From Gallintestinimicrobium propionicum (GTDB taxonomy: Bacteria > Bacillota > Clostridia > Lachnospirales > Lachnospiraceae): DNA of 64,000 bases. Shown here piece after piece: positions 8,828-18,679 of the stretch. Both the position numbers and the translations under genes were made by a program. The first letter of the stretch is position 1, and each line of letters opens with the position of its first letter. The notes below the pieces were generated by a model. The model was not told where the DNA came from. It did not search any database and saw only the letters and a list, made by a program, of their open reading frames with translations. The stretch is taken from assembly GCF_025567525.1 (NCBI RefSeq), contig NZ_JAOQJY010000001.1, positions 248,001 through 312,000 of the forward strand, in the 5' to 3' direction.

Positions 8828-10282
8828 TTATTCCTGTCCGTTTTCAGGCTGCTCTATTGCGTACAGCTTGAAGCTCTTATCCTCCTGTTTTTCTGCCCGG
8901 TAGCATTCCCCGGACATATAGTTTACCACATAATCGTTTCCGGTCGCGTTGCTTTCTCCATCTAACTCGTGATATTCCCGATAAAGATAATAATGATGAT
9001 TGTTGATCGTGAGGGCATACTTAAAAGTATAGAGGTTACGGCCATCTCCATCCGGAACATCTCCCTGCAGGGAATTCACTACTCCGGCATTTTTTAACGT
9101 CAAAAGCAGCTGGTTGGATGCCGCCTCCATGCTCAGGAGCGGATGCAGGTCCAACGTATAATTACATTCCGTTACGCTGCCTGTCACACCGTCCGGAGCA
9201 ATTGTGACAAATTTAAAGGTGGAATATCCAACCGGGAGCCAAAATGGCTCTTCGTAGCGGGTCGATGATGCGGTCGGTTCTGTTTTATCCATTGTATAGT
9301 AAACGCTGCAGCCATCCGGTACATCCACCTCAATCCGTACGGGTTTATCGTAGTTTCCGGGAAGCGGCGTCACATAGGGTGCATCCGGCCTGCTGATATC
9401 TATGTAATAGTTTGCAGAAGAGATATCGCTGGCAATTCCGTAATGATTTACAAACAAAGCCTTTATCTCATAGCCTCCGTCCTTCAATGGAATTGGTGAA
9501 GTATAGACCTGACTGTTTTCATCCGGCACCGATCCGTCTGTTGTAAAATAAATAGTTCCTGCCGCATTGCCAATCAGCTTTAAATTCTGCGCTTCGCGGT
9601 AAGTCCCGCTTTGAAGGTCGAATTCCGGCGGATTTGCCATATAATCTAAATACCGGCTCTGGATCTGGACATCCGGGCAGCTCTGCATCAACGCATTGAT
9701 CGCTGCATAGTCGTTTTGTTTTTCATAAATAGCGACACAACGACGATAGGCGTCTTCGCAGGAAGCATCCATACCGAGGATCGTCAGGCAAAGCTCCTTT
9801 GCCTCTTCCAGTTTTCCTTCAAAATAGTAGCAGGAAGACAGCGCATTTAAGTATTCCACATTTCTGGGATCCTGTTCGATCAACAGCTCCAGAAGCTCCG
9901 CTGCAGAATCGTAGGATTTCTCCTTCATCTGCGCAGCAGCCTTTTCATACCGATATTCCGGGGTGTGGTGCCAAAAAATCAAGCTCGCACCCGCGCAGAG
10001 AGCTGCTGCGGCAAAAAGGCCTGCAAACACCTTCCAGCGTTTTTTTCTGCGGTTTTTCATCGAAGGCTGCTTTTCCGGCACAGTGCTTTGCCCTGCATCT
10101 GTCTCCGGTTTGCTATCCTCCGAAGCTTTCTCCGCGATCTGGGTTCCAACATCGGAAAGCGCTTTATGGAGGCTCGTTTCCAGCGCCGGATCAAACTCCG
10201 GGACGATTTGGATTTCCCTGCCGCAATGCTCACAGTACATCTGTCCTTCTTTCATGTCTGCGCCGCATCTGGGGCATTTCAT
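8828..10282 (-). CDS. Zinc-ribbon, TPR and chitobiase/hexosaminidase C-terminal-domain membrane protein
   Basis: A 484-residue modular protein. Residues 1-22 form a zinc ribbon (CPRC and CEHC). A transmembrane helix at about 87-107 follows a disordered stretch. Residues about 110-210 are TPR-like helices (tetratricopeptide pattern YLNALSSCYYFEGKLEEAKEL). Two beta-sandwich repeats of the chitobiase/beta-hexosaminidase C-terminal type follow (IYFTTDGSVPDENSQVYTSP; VYYTMDKTEPTASSTRYEEP), then a unique C-terminal domain. Topology would put the ribbon inside and the TPR and beta domains outside. The function is unknown. It overlaps folD by four bases (10279..10282). Confidence 0.8.
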   Translation of the reverse strand: MKCPRCGADMKEGQMYCEHCGREIQIVPEFDPALETSLHKALSDVGTQIAEKASEDSKPETDAGQSTVPEKQPSMKNRRKKRWKVFAGLFAAAALCAGASLIFWHHTPEYRYEKAAAQMKEKSYDSAAELLELLIEQDPRNVEYLNALSSCYYFEGKLEEAKELCLTILGMDASCEDAYRRCVAIYEKQNDYAAINALMQSCPDVQIQSRYLDYMANPPEFDLQSGTYREAQNLKLIGNAAGTIYFTTDGSVPDENSQVYTSPIPLKDGGYEIKALFVNHYGIASDISSANYYIDISRPDAPYVTPLPGNYDKPVRIEVDVPDGCSVYYTMDKTEPTASSTRYEEPFWLPVGYSTFKFVTIAPDGVTGSVTECNYTLDLHPLLSMEAASNQLLLTLKNAGVVNSLQGDVPDGDGRNLYTFKYALTINNHHYYLYREYHELDGESNATGNDYVVNYMSGECYRAEKQEDKSFKLYAIEQPENGQE

Positions 10283-11124
10283 AGGCGTCTTCTCCTGCTT
10301 TCAATACAATTTTTCATCAGCATGGCGATCGTCATAGGGCCGACGCCGCCAGGAACCGGCGTGATCGCGGAAGCGACCGGGAATACGCTTTCATAGTCTA
10401 CGTCGCCGCAGAGATGGTTTGCTTCGTCTCTGTGAATGCCGACATCGATCACGGCTGCGCCGGGCTTGACATATTCCGCATCAATCATCTGCCGTTTGCC
10501 GATCGCAACGATAAGGATATCCGCACGCTTTGTCACCTCTTTCAAATTTACCGTACGGGAATGTGCGATTGTAACGGTTCCGTTTTCTGCAAGCAACAGC
10601 TGTGCGATCGGTTTACCGACGATATTGCTTCTGCCGATCACAACGCACTCTTTTCCGTCGATCCGGATATCAGAGCGCTTTAACAGCTCAATGATGCCCG
10701 CCGGAGTGCCGGGGACAAAGCCCTCTTCCCCGCAGCTCAATGCGCCGACATTGTAAGGATGGAAGCCGTCGACGTCCTTTGCAGGGTCGATGGCATTTAA
10801 AACATCTTTTTCATTGATATGTCCGGGCAGGGGAAGCTGCACCAAAATGCCGTCCACGTCCTCCCGGGCGTTCAATTCCTGAATCAGGGAAAGCAGTTTC
10901 TCCTCCGACGTCGTTTCTTCCAGTTCATAGGAAAGGCTGTGGATTCCAAGCTCCTCACAGGTTCGCTGTTTGTTTCTGACATAGACACACGATGCGGGGT
11001 CCTGACCGACCTGAATAACCGCCAGCGTTACGGTAATGTTGTCTTTTGCAAGCTGCTGTACCTGTTCCTTTAATTCCTGCTTGATCTGTGCGGCAATCGC
11101 TTTTCCGTCAATTCTTTTTGCCAT
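10279..11124 (-). CDS. folD: Bifunctional methylenetetrahydrofolate dehydrogenase/cyclohydrolase FolD
   Basis: FolD oxidises 5,10-methylene-THF to methenyl-THF with NADP+ and hydrolyses it to 10-formyl-THF in the cytoplasm. The 281-residue product is full length and has the family motifs YVRNKQRTCEELGI (with the catalytic Lys), DGILVQLPLPGHI and CVVIGRSNIVGKP (Rossmann loop), ending with TPVPGGVGPMTIAMLM. Fhs lies 39 bases upstream on the same strand, so two consecutive enzymes of the one-carbon pathway are co-transcribed. Confidence 0.97.
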   Translation of the reverse strand: MAKRIDGKAIAAQIKQELKEQVQQLAKDNITVTLAVIQVGQDPASCVYVRNKQRTCEELGIHSLSYELEETTSEEKLLSLIQELNAREDVDGILVQLPLPGHINEKDVLNAIDPAKDVDGFHPYNVGALSCGEEGFVPGTPAGIIELLKRSDIRIDGKECVVIGRSNIVGKPIAQLLLAENGTVTIAHSRTVNLKEVTKRADILIVAIGKRQMIDAEYVKPGAAVIDVGIHRDEANHLCGDVDYESVFPVASAITPVPGGVGPMTIAMLMKNCIESRRRRL

Positions 11125-11163
11125 GTTGTAGGGTCCTCTCTCGGTTATTTTTCAGGCAACGGA

Positions 11164-12834
11164 TCAGAACAGCCCTGTGATCTTTCCGTTCTCATCCACA
11201 TCGATATTGACGGCAGCCGGAACCTTCGGCAGTCCGGGCATCGTCATCACCGCGCCGGTCAATGCAACCACAAAGCCGGCGCCTGCGGATACATACACGT
11301 CGCGAACCGTAATCGTAAAGCCTTCCGGGCGTCCTAACAGCTTTGCGTTATCCGACAGGGAATACTGTGTCTTTGCCATGCAGACCGGAAGATTTCCAAA
11401 GCCCATCTCTTCGAGCTTCCTGATCTGTCTGGATGCCTCTGCGGTATAGGAAACAGAAGCCGCACCGTAAATCTTTGTCGCAATGCAGCCGATCTTTTCT
11501 TTGATCGGAAGATTTTCGTCGTACAGCGGAGCAAAATGACTTTCTTTTTCTTCCAGAGTCTTTAATACTTTCTCCGCAAGCGCAATGCCGCCCTCGCCGC
11601 CCTGTGCCCAGACGTTGGACAGTGCGAACTCACAGCCTCTTTCTTCACAGAACTGCTGTACAAAATTCGTCTCTGCCTCAGTGTCGGTCAAGAAGGAGTT
11701 TAAGGTAACAACCACCGGAACGCCAAACTGCTGCAGGTTTTCGATGTGCTTCTCCAGGTTGACAATGCCCTTTTTGAGCGCGTCCAGATTTTCTGCAGAC
11801 AGATCTTCCTTTGCGATGCCGCCGTTATACTTAAGTGCACGGATCGTTGCAACCAAAACGACTGCATCCGGCTTTAAGCCAGCCATCCGGCATTTGATAT
11901 CGAAAAACTTCTCTGCGCCGAGGTCTGCACCAAAGCCGGCCTCTGTGATCGTATAATCCGCCATTTTCAGGGCTGCCTTTGTTGCACGGACAGAGTTACA
12001 GCCGTGTGCGATATTGGCAAAGGGTCCGCCGTGGACGATCGCCGGGGTATGCTCGAGCGTCTGGATCAGATTGGGCTTTAACGCGTCCTTCAGCAGGGCT
12101 GCCATTGCGCCAACCGCCTTTAAATCAGCTGCGGTCACCGGCTCTCCCTGATAGTTATAGGCAACGACGATTTTTGCCAGACGCGCCTTTAAATCATCCA
12201 TGTCATCTGCCAGGCAGAGGATCGCCATAATCTCAGAAGCGACGGTGATCACGAAATGGTCTTCCCGGACAACGCCGTCCGCTTTTGCACCGAGGCCGAC
12301 AACGATATTTCTCAGCACGCGGTCGTTCATATCCTCGCAGCGTTTCCATAAGATCTGTCTGGAGTCGATCCCAAGCGCATTGCCTTGCTGGATATGGTTG
12401 TCTAAAAGCGCCGCCAGAAGGTTATTTGCAGAAGTAATCGCATGAAAATCCCCGGTAAAATGCAGGTTTAAGTCTTCCATCGGAACGACCTGCGCATAAC
12501 CGCCGCCGGCTGCCCCGCCCTTAATGCCAAAACAAGGGCCAAGAGAAGGCTCACGCAGCGCAATCACCGCTTTTTTGCCCATTTTTGCAAATGCCTCGCC
12601 CAGTCCGACGCTGGTCGTTGTCTTGCCCTCCCCTGCAGGGGTCGGATTGATTGCTGTCACTAAAATCAGTTTTCCGTCTTTGCGGTCTTCGATGGATTTT
12701 AAATATTCGTCGGAAAGCTTCGCTTTATATTTGCCATAAAGCTCCAGATCGTCTTCCGGAATATCCAGATGCTCGGCCACTTTCTGAATCGGCCATAAAA
12801 CAGCTTCCTGTGCGATTTCGATATCTGATTTCAT
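11164..12834 (-). CDS. fhs: Formate-tetrahydrofolate ligase
   Basis: Fhs makes 10-formyl-THF from formate, THF and ATP. The 556-residue product matches the bacterial monofunctional enzyme in length and motifs: the ATP-binding loop TPAGEGKTTTSVGLGEAF (about residues 65-82), SLGPCFGIKGGAAGGGYAQV, and the C-terminal DVYVSAGAGFVVALTGAVMT. It supplies folD just downstream. The pair is found both in acetogens and in ordinary purine-synthesising Clostridia; the window alone does not show a Wood-Ljungdahl pathway. Confidence 0.97.
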   Translation of the reverse strand: MKSDIEIAQEAVLWPIQKVAEHLDIPEDDLELYGKYKAKLSDEYLKSIEDRKDGKLILVTAINPTPAGEGKTTTSVGLGEAFAKMGKKAVIALREPSLGPCFGIKGGAAGGGYAQVVPMEDLNLHFTGDFHAITSANNLLAALLDNHIQQGNALGIDSRQILWKRCEDMNDRVLRNIVVGLGAKADGVVREDHFVITVASEIMAILCLADDMDDLKARLAKIVVAYNYQGEPVTAADLKAVGAMAALLKDALKPNLIQTLEHTPAIVHGGPFANIAHGCNSVRATKAALKMADYTITEAGFGADLGAEKFFDIKCRMAGLKPDAVVLVATIRALKYNGGIAKEDLSAENLDALKKGIVNLEKHIENLQQFGVPVVVTLNSFLTDTEAETNFVQQFCEERGCEFALSNVWAQGGEGGIALAEKVLKTLEEKESHFAPLYDENLPIKEKIGCIATKIYGAASVSYTAEASRQIRKLEEMGFGNLPVCMAKTQYSLSDNAKLLGRPEGFTITVRDVYVSAGAGFVVALTGAVMTMPGLPKVPAAVNIDVDENGKITGLF

Positions 12835-12889
12835 CTATTCATTCTCCTTTGCCTGTGTTTGACATGTTCTATGCTTTTGTATGCTGATA

Positions 12890-15800
12890 TCAGAGGATTT
12901 CCTCTACCAGCTGTTCAAACTCTGTTTCGGTCATCAGTACCTTACGGGGCTTGGTACCCTCTTCTTCACCGACGACACCGACCTCCGCCAGCTGATCCAT
13001 AAGCCGGGCGGCGCGGTTAAAGCCGATCTTAAAGACTCTCTGCAGCATACCGATCGATGCTTTGTCCTTTTCGATAATAAAGCGTCCCGCATCTGCAAAG
13101 TAGGCATCATATTCCGGTCCGGATGAGCCGGATGCAGCACTGCCCGAAGAGGTTCCGATGGATTTCATCTTTTCCTCGATTTCATTGCTGGCATCGTAAA
13201 CATTGCCGATGTTCTGATTTTTTAAGAAATCCACGACATCAGACACTTCATTATCCGAAACGAATGCGCCCTGTACCCGGACAGGCTTGGAATAGCCCTG
13301 TGGGTAAAAGAGCATATCGCCCTTTCCGAGCAGCTTCTCTGCTCCGTTCATATCCAGAATGGTACGGGAATCGACGCCGCTGGAGACCGCGAATGCGACA
13401 CGGCTCGGCATGTTTGCCTTAATCAGTCCCGTGATGACATCGACGGAGGGGCGCTGAGTCGCAATGATCAGATGGATGCCTGCCGCTCTTGCAAGCTGTG
13501 CCAGCCGACAGATCGCTTCTTCCACCTCTCCCGGCGCGACCATCATCAGGTCGGCAAGCTCATCCACGATAATGACGATCTGCGGAAGGTCGTTGGGTAT
13601 GCCCTCTTCTCCCTTTTGTCTTCGTTCTTCGAGCTTCTTATTATATCCTTTTAAGTCGCGGACATTACTGTCTGCAAATTTCTGATATCGGTCGGTCATT
13701 TCCGCAACGCCCCACTGCAGCGCAGCCGACGCTTTTTTCGGATCGGTTACGACAGGAATTAACAGGTGCGGAATGCCATTGTACACACTCAGCTCTACGA
13801 CCTTGGGGTCGACGAGGATCAGTTTGACTTCCGAAGGCTTCGCCTTATATAAAATGCTCATAATCAGCGTATTGATGCAGACGGATTTCCCGGAACCGGT
13901 GGATCCTGCGATCAGCATATGCGGCATCTTTGCAATGTCGGATACGACCACCTTGCCGGCGATGTCCTTGCCGACTGCAAAAGCAATTTTGGATGGGAAG
14001 TTCGAAAACGCATCCGTTTCCAAAAGCTCCCGCAGTCCGACTGCCATCGTCTCTTTGTTCGGAACCTCGATACCGATTGCGGCCTTGCCGGGAATCGGTG
14101 CTTCAATTCGGATATCTGTCGCAGCGAGGTTTAGCTTGATATCGTCTGCCAGACCCAGAATCTTGCTGACTTTTACGCCATGATCGGGCTGCAGCTCATA
14201 CCGGGTTACGGTAGGTCCCTGGCTGATATCTGTAACAGTGACCTTTACGCCGAAGGTCTGCAGCGTATCCTCGAGGTGCTTCGCCGTTTCTCTCAGCTCG
14301 CACTCGCTGTCCATATTATTGGCGTTGTTGCTTTTATGTAGCAGCGACAGCGGCGGATAATGGTATACGACAGGCTTTGGTGGCTGTTGCGCCGCATGCT
14401 TTTCCTGTTCTTTCTGTTTCTTAGCAAGCTCCTGACCAACGACAGTGGCTTCTGCGGCGGTCTGCGGTGCTTTGGGGGGCACAGCTTTGGGGGGCACAGC
14501 TTTGGGGCGCGGCACTCCGGTACTTTGCAGGTTTGGGGTTGGAATCACGGTCGGCTCCTCCGCAGTGTCCATGTTGTCATTCCATGGAAGCTTGGGCGGC
14601 ACAGCGTCGAATTTGTCCGAATCCGACTGCTCCAATTCCTGTGCAGGAGCAAGCTCCTGTGATGCACAGGCAGGCTGTGTGTCCATATGCAAGGTAACCT
14701 CCGGTGCAGAAGTTTCCACCACAGAAGTTTCCACCCTGGATTCCAGTGGTACAAATGCTTCTGTCTGCTGCGGCTGTTTCGGTTCAAGGTAGTGAACCTC
14801 TTTCATATCCTGATAAACATCCGCCTGCGGCTGGCTGGTCACAGGGTCCTGCATTCCCGATAAAAATGCATCCGCCGGTTCTGCGGTGTTGTCCTGGGGT
14901 ACAGGGGTTGTGTCACTGTCATTGTTCAAATATGCGGAATGAATCCGCACATGGCTCATTAAAGCTGAGCCGGATGCATCCGCTGCAGCCGCAGGAATGC
15001 TCTCTTCTGCTGTGATGATTGGTGATGTCGCTAAAACAGCTGCCCCACTCGCAACCGCTGCATCGGGAAACGTTTCATTCCTGCGGTCTGCATCGAGGTT
15101 GACACTTACCGGTCTGACGGTATACTGCTCCGTCACCTGACCGGGATTTTCTGTTATGGTGATTTCGTGCATGTCCTCGCGACGGCCGACAGATGCCTTG
15201 CGCAGCGTCGTGTCCGCCATAATGCCCGTGCTTTTTTTCTCCATCCGGAAGATCTGATCTGCATCCTGACGTGCCTGAGCCTCTTCCTTACGGCGTTGTT
15301 TGGCTTCGCGCTGCTGCTCTGCGTTAAGCTGCTTCTGGTGGGCGAGCTGTTTTCTTTCTTTTTCGCGGGCGAGTTCTTCTTCTCTGCGTTTCTCGGAACG
15401 TTCTTCGTTTTCCTGGCGGAGACGTTTGCTGCGCTCTTCGTTTGCCTGTCGGCGCTGTTCATAGCGCTCTTCGCTCTCTTTCCGGCGTCTTTCGCTGCGC
15501 TCGCGGTACCTCTGCGCATCGGAACGTGCCGTCTCATAGACATATCTGCCAGAAGTCTTTACACCGTTCACAAACGAACGCTCTGTGATAATAACTGTGC
15601 AGATAATCACCAACACCAACAAAAGCAGTACTGTGCCGACCATGCCCAGAAGCCGGTGCAGCCCCCAGGCAAGGGAGCCGGATATGACGCCGCCGCCCAG
15701 CCGCTTTTCAGCGCTTTCCAGATACAGCTCCCGGATCGAATAATCCATCGACAGCGTCCCCCCCTGAAACAGGAGCGAGCAGACTACACCAAGCAGAAAA

Positions 15801-16165
15801 AACAGAATGATTCCCGCCGTCAGCTTCATGGACGCGATCCGATTTCCCTGATTGGAAATGCCAAACGCGATTGCAATAAAGGCAAGTACCGGCAGTGCAT
15901 ATGCCATCGTGCCGAAAATACCGAACATTACGCGGCTGATCTGATTGCCGATGACACCGATCACGCCGAAATTGCATAAAAATAGCAATATTGTGAGTGC
16001 TAATACGCCGATCAGGATAATTTCGCTTGTAATCGCGCTTTGTGCCTGAAGTTCAGCTGCACTCGGTTTTCTGGTTGTTTTTTGTTTTCCACCCTTTGCG
16101 CCGCCTCTGCCTGTTTTTGCAGGGGTCTTTTTCCTTCCTTTCGACGCAGTTGATGCCATAATCAT
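12890..16165 (-). CDS. ftsK: DNA translocase FtsK/SpoIIIE
   Basis: A 1091-residue membrane DNA pump. About four or five transmembrane segments lie at residues 45-200. A very long linker follows: an Arg/Glu-rich region likely to form coiled coil (about 215-320), then an acidic and Pro/Ala-rich disordered part with short tandem repeats. The motor has P-loop AGSTGSGKSV, LILVDPKVVELSVYN, Walker B IVIIVDELADLMM and RPSVDVITGLIKANMPSR; the gamma winged-helix domain closes the protein. It clears chromosomes from the septum and, in spore formers, into the forespore. tepA and a small unknown gene lie upstream, partly matching the Bacillus spoIIIE neighbourhood. Confidence 0.95.
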   Translation of the reverse strand: MIMASTASKGRKKTPAKTGRGGAKGGKQKTTRKPSAAELQAQSAITSEIILIGVLALTILLFLCNFGVIGVIGNQISRVMFGIFGTMAYALPVLAFIAIAFGISNQGNRIASMKLTAGIILFFLLGVVCSLLFQGGTLSMDYSIRELYLESAEKRLGGGVISGSLAWGLHRLLGMVGTVLLLLVLVIICTVIITERSFVNGVKTSGRYVYETARSDAQRYRERSERRRKESEERYEQRRQANEERSKRLRQENEERSEKRREEELAREKERKQLAHQKQLNAEQQREAKQRRKEEAQARQDADQIFRMEKKSTGIMADTTLRKASVGRREDMHEITITENPGQVTEQYTVRPVSVNLDADRRNETFPDAAVASGAAVLATSPIITAEESIPAAAADASGSALMSHVRIHSAYLNNDSDTTPVPQDNTAEPADAFLSGMQDPVTSQPQADVYQDMKEVHYLEPKQPQQTEAFVPLESRVETSVVETSAPEVTLHMDTQPACASQELAPAQELEQSDSDKFDAVPPKLPWNDNMDTAEEPTVIPTPNLQSTGVPRPKAVPPKAVPPKAPQTAAEATVVGQELAKKQKEQEKHAAQQPPKPVVYHYPPLSLLHKSNNANNMDSECELRETAKHLEDTLQTFGVKVTVTDISQGPTVTRYELQPDHGVKVSKILGLADDIKLNLAATDIRIEAPIPGKAAIGIEVPNKETMAVGLRELLETDAFSNFPSKIAFAVGKDIAGKVVVSDIAKMPHMLIAGSTGSGKSVCINTLIMSILYKAKPSEVKLILVDPKVVELSVYNGIPHLLIPVVTDPKKASAALQWGVAEMTDRYQKFADSNVRDLKGYNKKLEERRQKGEEGIPNDLPQIVIIVDELADLMMVAPGEVEEAICRLAQLARAAGIHLIIATQRPSVDVITGLIKANMPSRVAFAVSSGVDSRTILDMNGAEKLLGKGDMLFYPQGYSKPVRVQGAFVSDNEVSDVVDFLKNQNIGNVYDASNEIEEKMKSIGTSSGSAASGSSGPEYDAYFADAGRFIIEKDKASIGMLQRVFKIGFNRAARLMDQLAEVGVVGEEEGTKPRKVLMTETEFEQLVEEIL
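14466..14515. repeat. Tandem 15-bp repeat inside the ftsK linker
   Basis: A 15-bp unit around GGGGGGCACAGCTTT repeats in tandem, with a diverged further copy. It encodes the minus-strand peptide repeat KAVPPKAVPPKAP in the disordered linker of FtsK. A similar 15-bp duplication at about 14706..14736 encodes VETSVVETS. Both look like in-frame slippage products and are likely length-variable between strains. Confidence 0.75.
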
Positions 16166-16253
16166 CCCTCCAACTGACCTGCCTTTTTTCTACATCTGCA
16201 AAATGGATTTTTAAATTAGCATAGGCAGAAAAAGACTAGATCAATTTAGTATA

Positions 16254-16985
16254 TCACTTAATTTTCTTCTTGTCACTATTGCTGTTTTTCTTTTTCATCC
16301 GACCTGCCCGATAGCCGTCTGCCAGCTCATGAAGCTTCTGCACTGCCTCGCGAATACCGCCGACGGAAGAAATGATCCCTTCATACACCGCCTGCTCTCC
16401 GACAAGAATCGTCCCGAGGTCACGACTCAACATCCCCTGTCTGATCATCATCTCTTCCATCCGCTGCTTGGAAACACTGCAATGGCTGCAGACAAAACCG
16501 GTGATCCGATCCTGAATCTGCCGGAAATAGTCATAGGTCTGCTGTGCGCCGATCACCGTCCCGTTCATGCGAACCGGATGGATTACCATTGTCCCGGACG
16601 GCACAATGTAGGAATAATCCGTGCTCACCGCGATCGGGACGCCAATGGAATGACTGCCGCCCAGCACAAGGGAAACGGTCGGCTTGCTCAAAGAAGCGAT
16701 CATCTCTGCAATCGCAAGCCCCGCTTCAACATCGCCGCCCATCGTATTTAGCAAAACAAGCAGACCACTAATATTCTTACTGTCCTCTATCGCCGCCAGC
16801 TGCGGCAGAATATGTTCATATTTTGTCGTTTTGGAGCTGCTTCCGAGGTTGTCATGCCCCTCAATTTCCCCGATGATCGTCAGCAGATGGATTGAGGTTT
16901 CTTCCTTATTATCTGTAAGCGTTAACTGACCGGTCTGCTCGATTCGCTCGTCCCGGTGCATTTCCTGTTCTTCTTTTTTTCCCAT
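16254..16985 (-). CDS. tepA: ClpP-family serine protease TepA
   Basis: The 243-residue protein has the Clp protease fold of TepA (YmfB), the translocation-enhancing protein often encoded next to spoIIIE. Catalytic candidates are visible: Ser in GGSHSIGV and His in MVIHPVRMNG, with LLNTMGGDVEAGLAIAEMI upstream as the substrate-binding strand. A charged N-terminal extension of about 25 residues and a basic C-terminal tail (RMKKKNSNSDKKKIK) flank the domain. In Bacillus TepA was linked to protein secretion; the physiological substrate is uncertain. Confidence 0.88.
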   Translation of the reverse strand: MGKKEEQEMHRDERIEQTGQLTLTDNKEETSIHLLTIIGEIEGHDNLGSSSKTTKYEHILPQLAAIEDSKNISGLLVLLNTMGGDVEAGLAIAEMIASLSKPTVSLVLGGSHSIGVPIAVSTDYSYIVPSGTMVIHPVRMNGTVIGAQQTYDYFRQIQDRITGFVCSHCSVSKQRMEEMMIRQGMLSRDLGTILVGEQAVYEGIISSVGGIREAVQKLHELADGYRAGRMKKKNSNSDKKKIK

Positions 16986-17039
16986 AAAAAATCACTCCCG
17001 CATTTCTTTTTCAGAAAGGATGTGCAGGAGTGATTTATT

Positions 17040-17297
17040 TTATACATCAAAATCATCGTTATCCGCAACCGGAATTTCATAAAACATAAGATCCGGCGAC
17101 GGTTCAAAAGCGTAATTCATTTCTTTGCGGACATGTCGTTTGGGAACGGGAAGCGGGTTATCCAGATATTCTCCCGGCGCAGGCTTTGGTGGTTCCTTTG
17201 GCGCTTTCTCAAAAAGCGCAGACTCCCCCTCCTGCCTGAACTCAGCTGCCGGTATGGTATTCTGTGAAGCGTGTTTCTTCTTTTTCCCCCAACTCAT
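17040..17297 (-). CDS. Small hypothetical protein upstream of tepA-ftsK
   Basis: An 85-residue protein of unrecognised family. It begins with a lysine block (SWGKKKKH), has a Pro-rich middle (PKEPPKPAPGEYLDNPLPVP) and an acidic end (PVADNDDFDV). No signal peptide or membrane span is seen and it is probably disordered. It is the first gene before tepA (55-base gap) and ftsK. In Bacillus the small ylzJ occupies a similar site, but this sequence does not look like YlzJ. Codon usage and position support a real gene. Confidence 0.65.
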   Translation of the reverse strand: MSWGKKKKHASQNTIPAAEFRQEGESALFEKAPKEPPKPAPGEYLDNPLPVPKRHVRKEMNYAFEPSPDLMFYEIPVADNDDFDV

Positions 17298-17357
17298 GCT
17301 TCGCCCTCACTGTGCAAAAAAACTTTTCCCATAGGATCAAAACGCAATACGAGGATT

Positions 17358-18626
17358 TTAGAGTGCCTGTTCCAGATCCGCGATGATATCGTTTACATTT
17401 TCAATGCCGACGGAAAGACGGATCAGATCGGGCGCTACGCCGGCCTCTTTTAACTGCTCGTCGTTCATCTGACGGTGCGTATGGCTGGCAGGATGCAGAA
17501 TGCTGGTGCGGGAATCCGCCACATGGGTAACAATAGCTGCAAGCTTTAACTTATCCATCATTTCTTCCGCCGCCTTGCGTCCGCCTTTTAATCCAAAGGA
17601 AATGACGCCGCAGGTGCCGTTCGGCATGTATTTCTGTGCCAGCTCATAATATTTGCTGCTCTTTAAGCCGGGGTAGTTGACCCATGCAACCTTCTCGTTC
17701 GCTTCCAGAAATTCCGCAACCTTCTGCGCATTGTAGCAGTGGCGTTCCATCCGAAGCGGCAGCGTCTCCAGACCGACATTCAGCAGAAACGCGTTCTGAG
17801 GAGACTGTACCGCGCCGAGATCGCGCATCAGCTGGGAGGTTGCCTTGGTTATGTATGCCGCCTTGCCGAATTTTTCGGTATAAACTACACCGTGATAGGA
17901 TTCATCCGGTGCGCAGAGTCCCGGAAACTTATCCGGGTATGCAGACCAGTCGAAATTGCCGGAATCTACGATCGCACCGCCCAGCGCCATCGCATGACCG
18001 TCCATATATTTGGTGGTGGAATGCGTTACGATATCGACACCCCATTTGAACGGATTGCAGTTGATCGGGGTAGGGAACGTGTTGTCAACGATTAACGGCA
18101 CATGATGCGCATGTGCTGCACGGGCGAATTTTTCAAAATCCAGCACAACCAGCGCAGGATTTGCCAGAGATTCCGCCATGACGCATTTGGTATTGGGCTG
18201 GAACGCCTTGCAGATCGTCTCGTAATCCGCATCCGGGTCTACGACAGTACAGGATACGCCCATTTTTTTCATGGTAACCGCCAGCAGATTGAAAGTTCCG
18301 CCGTATACGGTGGACGATAATACGACATGGTCGCCCGCCTCGCAGATATTGAAAACGGCATAGTAGTTTGCCGCCTGTCCGGAACCGGTCAGCATCGCTG
18401 CTGCGCCGCCCTCCAGTTCACAGATTTTCTGTGCGACGCAGTCGTTGGTCGGATTTGCCAGACGGCTGTAAAAATATCCGGATTCCTCCAGATCAAAAAG
18501 TCTGCCCATCTGCTCAGAGGATTCATATTTAAACGTCGTACTCTGATAAATCGGGAGCACTCTCGGCTCTCCGTTCTTCGGCTTCCAGCCAGACTGTATG
18601 CAGATCGTTTCCTTTGCGTATGCCAT
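17358..18626 (-). CDS. metY: O-acetylhomoserine sulfhydrylase / aminocarboxypropyltransferase
   Basis: A PLP enzyme of the Cys/Met metabolism family that condenses O-acetylhomoserine with sulfide to give homocysteine. The 422-residue length fits the sulfhydrylase branch, longer than cystathionine gamma-synthases. Visible motifs are YQSTTFKY near the N-terminus, SGYFYSRLANPT, DNTFPTPINCNPFKWGVDIVTHS and the PLP-lysine segment HSTTKYMDGHA (Lys near residue 209). MetA at 57.5 kb has features of an acetyltransferase and would supply the substrate. It appears monocistronic here, 54 bases after yebC's end. Confidence 0.92.
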   Translation of the reverse strand: MAYAKETICIQSGWKPKNGEPRVLPIYQSTTFKYESSEQMGRLFDLEESGYFYSRLANPTNDCVAQKICELEGGAAAMLTGSGQAANYYAVFNICEAGDHVVLSSTVYGGTFNLLAVTMKKMGVSCTVVDPDADYETICKAFQPNTKCVMAESLANPALVVLDFEKFARAAHAHHVPLIVDNTFPTPINCNPFKWGVDIVTHSTTKYMDGHAMALGGAIVDSGNFDWSAYPDKFPGLCAPDESYHGVVYTEKFGKAAYITKATSQLMRDLGAVQSPQNAFLLNVGLETLPLRMERHCYNAQKVAEFLEANEKVAWVNYPGLKSSKYYELAQKYMPNGTCGVISFGLKGGRKAAEEMMDKLKLAAIVTHVADSRTSILHPASHTHRQMNDEQLKEAGVAPDLIRLSVGIENVNDIIADLEQAL

Positions 18627-18679
18627 AGTATCCTCTTACCTCTTTGTCTTTCCGACAAAAATCCGGTCTTTTGTCCGTT

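Noticed and set aside
12835..12889. Possible riboswitch or THF-responsive leader before fhs
   Set aside because: Only 55 bases separate ftsK and fhs and no aptamer-like conserved sequence is seen.
15167..15979. 270-codon plus-strand frame opposite the ftsK linker
   Set aside because: It arises from the repetitive Arg/Glu-rich coding strand; the resulting Phe/Leu-rich then Gln/His-rich protein is an artefact.
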